A stretch of 32,856 bases of DNA from CAZOZP01 sp964584325. Lineage in GTDB: Bacteria; Bacteroidota; Ignavibacteria; Ignavibacteriales; Melioribacteraceae. The stretch lies in the NCBI GenBank assembly GCA_964584325.1, contig CAZOZP010000040.1:1-32856 (forward strand), written 5' to 3'. Made by a program: the position numbers and the translations under genes. Below, piece by piece: positions 32,703-32,856 of the stretch (position 1 is its first letter; each line of letters opens with the position of its first letter). A model generated the notes under the pieces. That model saw only the letters and a list, made by a program, of their open reading frames with translations. It was not told the DNA's origin and made no database searches.

Positions 32703-32856
32703 AAGTGAACTAAAAGCAAATTCTTTGTGAGCATTTTTAAATTCTTTTATGTGGATATAAAGATTCTTTTGTATTGTCGTGACTACAATCACAAATATTG
32801 TTTTGCGCAGTAATCATAATATTTAAGTATTTAGAATAAAATAGATTTCAATCTAA

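Larger units (their letters stand above)
32504..32856. other. 353-base non-coding region upstream of the protease gene
   Basis: No convincing gene is seen on either strand. The region holds three inverted repeats (listed separately) and is otherwise AT-rich. It reaches the window edge, so the gene that transcribes into it, if any, cannot be identified. Confidence 0.6.

Noticed and set aside
1..32856. CRISPR arrays, tRNA or rRNA genes, transposases, prophage or defence genes
   Set aside because: I saw no regularly spaced repeats, cloverleaf sequences or recognisable mobility or defence proteins on either strand.

Overview
The window is AT-rich DNA from a Gram-negative bacterium, most likely of the Ignavibacteria / Bacteroidota–Chlorobi lineage. 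The clearest clue is the C-terminal secretion tail NYPNPFNPST...GLYVYRI...KRMMFIK on the protease at 30113-32503. It is the type IX secretion (T9SS) sorting domain in the form common in Ignavibacteria. Several short and long outer-membrane beta-barrel proteins ending in an aromatic residue, a Bacteroidota-like promoter word (TAAATTTG), and Sec signal peptides on many products agree with this. The lineage is inferred; there is no rRNA in the window.

Layout. (1) 1-5379, minus strand: a SurA/PpiD-like parvulin that runs off the left edge, a 170-base structured repeat, and a ~1190-residue outer-membrane protein. (2) 5529-5975, plus: a small outer-membrane barrel, divergent from the large one. (3) 6053-11434, minus: a fused chorismate mutase–prephenate dehydratase–DAHP synthase, an NfeD-type ClpP-class membrane protease and a YfbK-like von Willebrand factor A protein. 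(4) 11604-15072, plus: SppA signal peptide peptidase and the ribosome quality-control factor RqcH. (5) 15225-21080, plus: a tight operon in which every gene overlaps the next: rhodanese, MauE/DoxX-like membrane protein, three family-9 glycosyltransferases, a homocysteine S-methyltransferase and IspE. (6) 21158-24345, minus: a small outer-membrane barrel and CcmF (cytochrome c haem ligation), divergent from (7) rex at 24487-25131, the NADH/NAD+-sensing repressor. (8) 25133-27007, minus: an RsbW-like ATP-binding protein followed by an exported Sel1-repeat protein. (9) 27182-30074, plus: S9 prolyl-oligopeptidase, DUF1232 protein and a NUDIX hydrolase. (10) 30113-32503, minus: an exported papain-family protease, then 353 bases of structured non-coding DNA.

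Themes. Much of the content serves the cell envelope: OM protein folding, barrels, signal-peptide and membrane proteolysis, LPS-type glycosyl transfer and secreted peptidases. Respiration and redox are represented by CcmF, Rex and the rhodanese/MauE pair, and primary metabolism by aromatic amino acid, methionine and isoprenoid genes. All four convergent gene pairs are separated by, or share, an inverted-repeat hairpin.

Most notable: a near-consensus promoter with an 18-base palindrome of Rex-operator architecture in front of rex; two exported proteins whose signal peptides can only be reached from ATT (or CTG) start codons; a structured repeat whose end overlaps a stop codon and which has a shortened relative 13 kb away; the three-domain aromatic-pathway fusion; and a recurrent TAAATTTG word upstream of five genes. 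I found no clear anti-phage system, CRISPR array, transposase, tRNA or rRNA.
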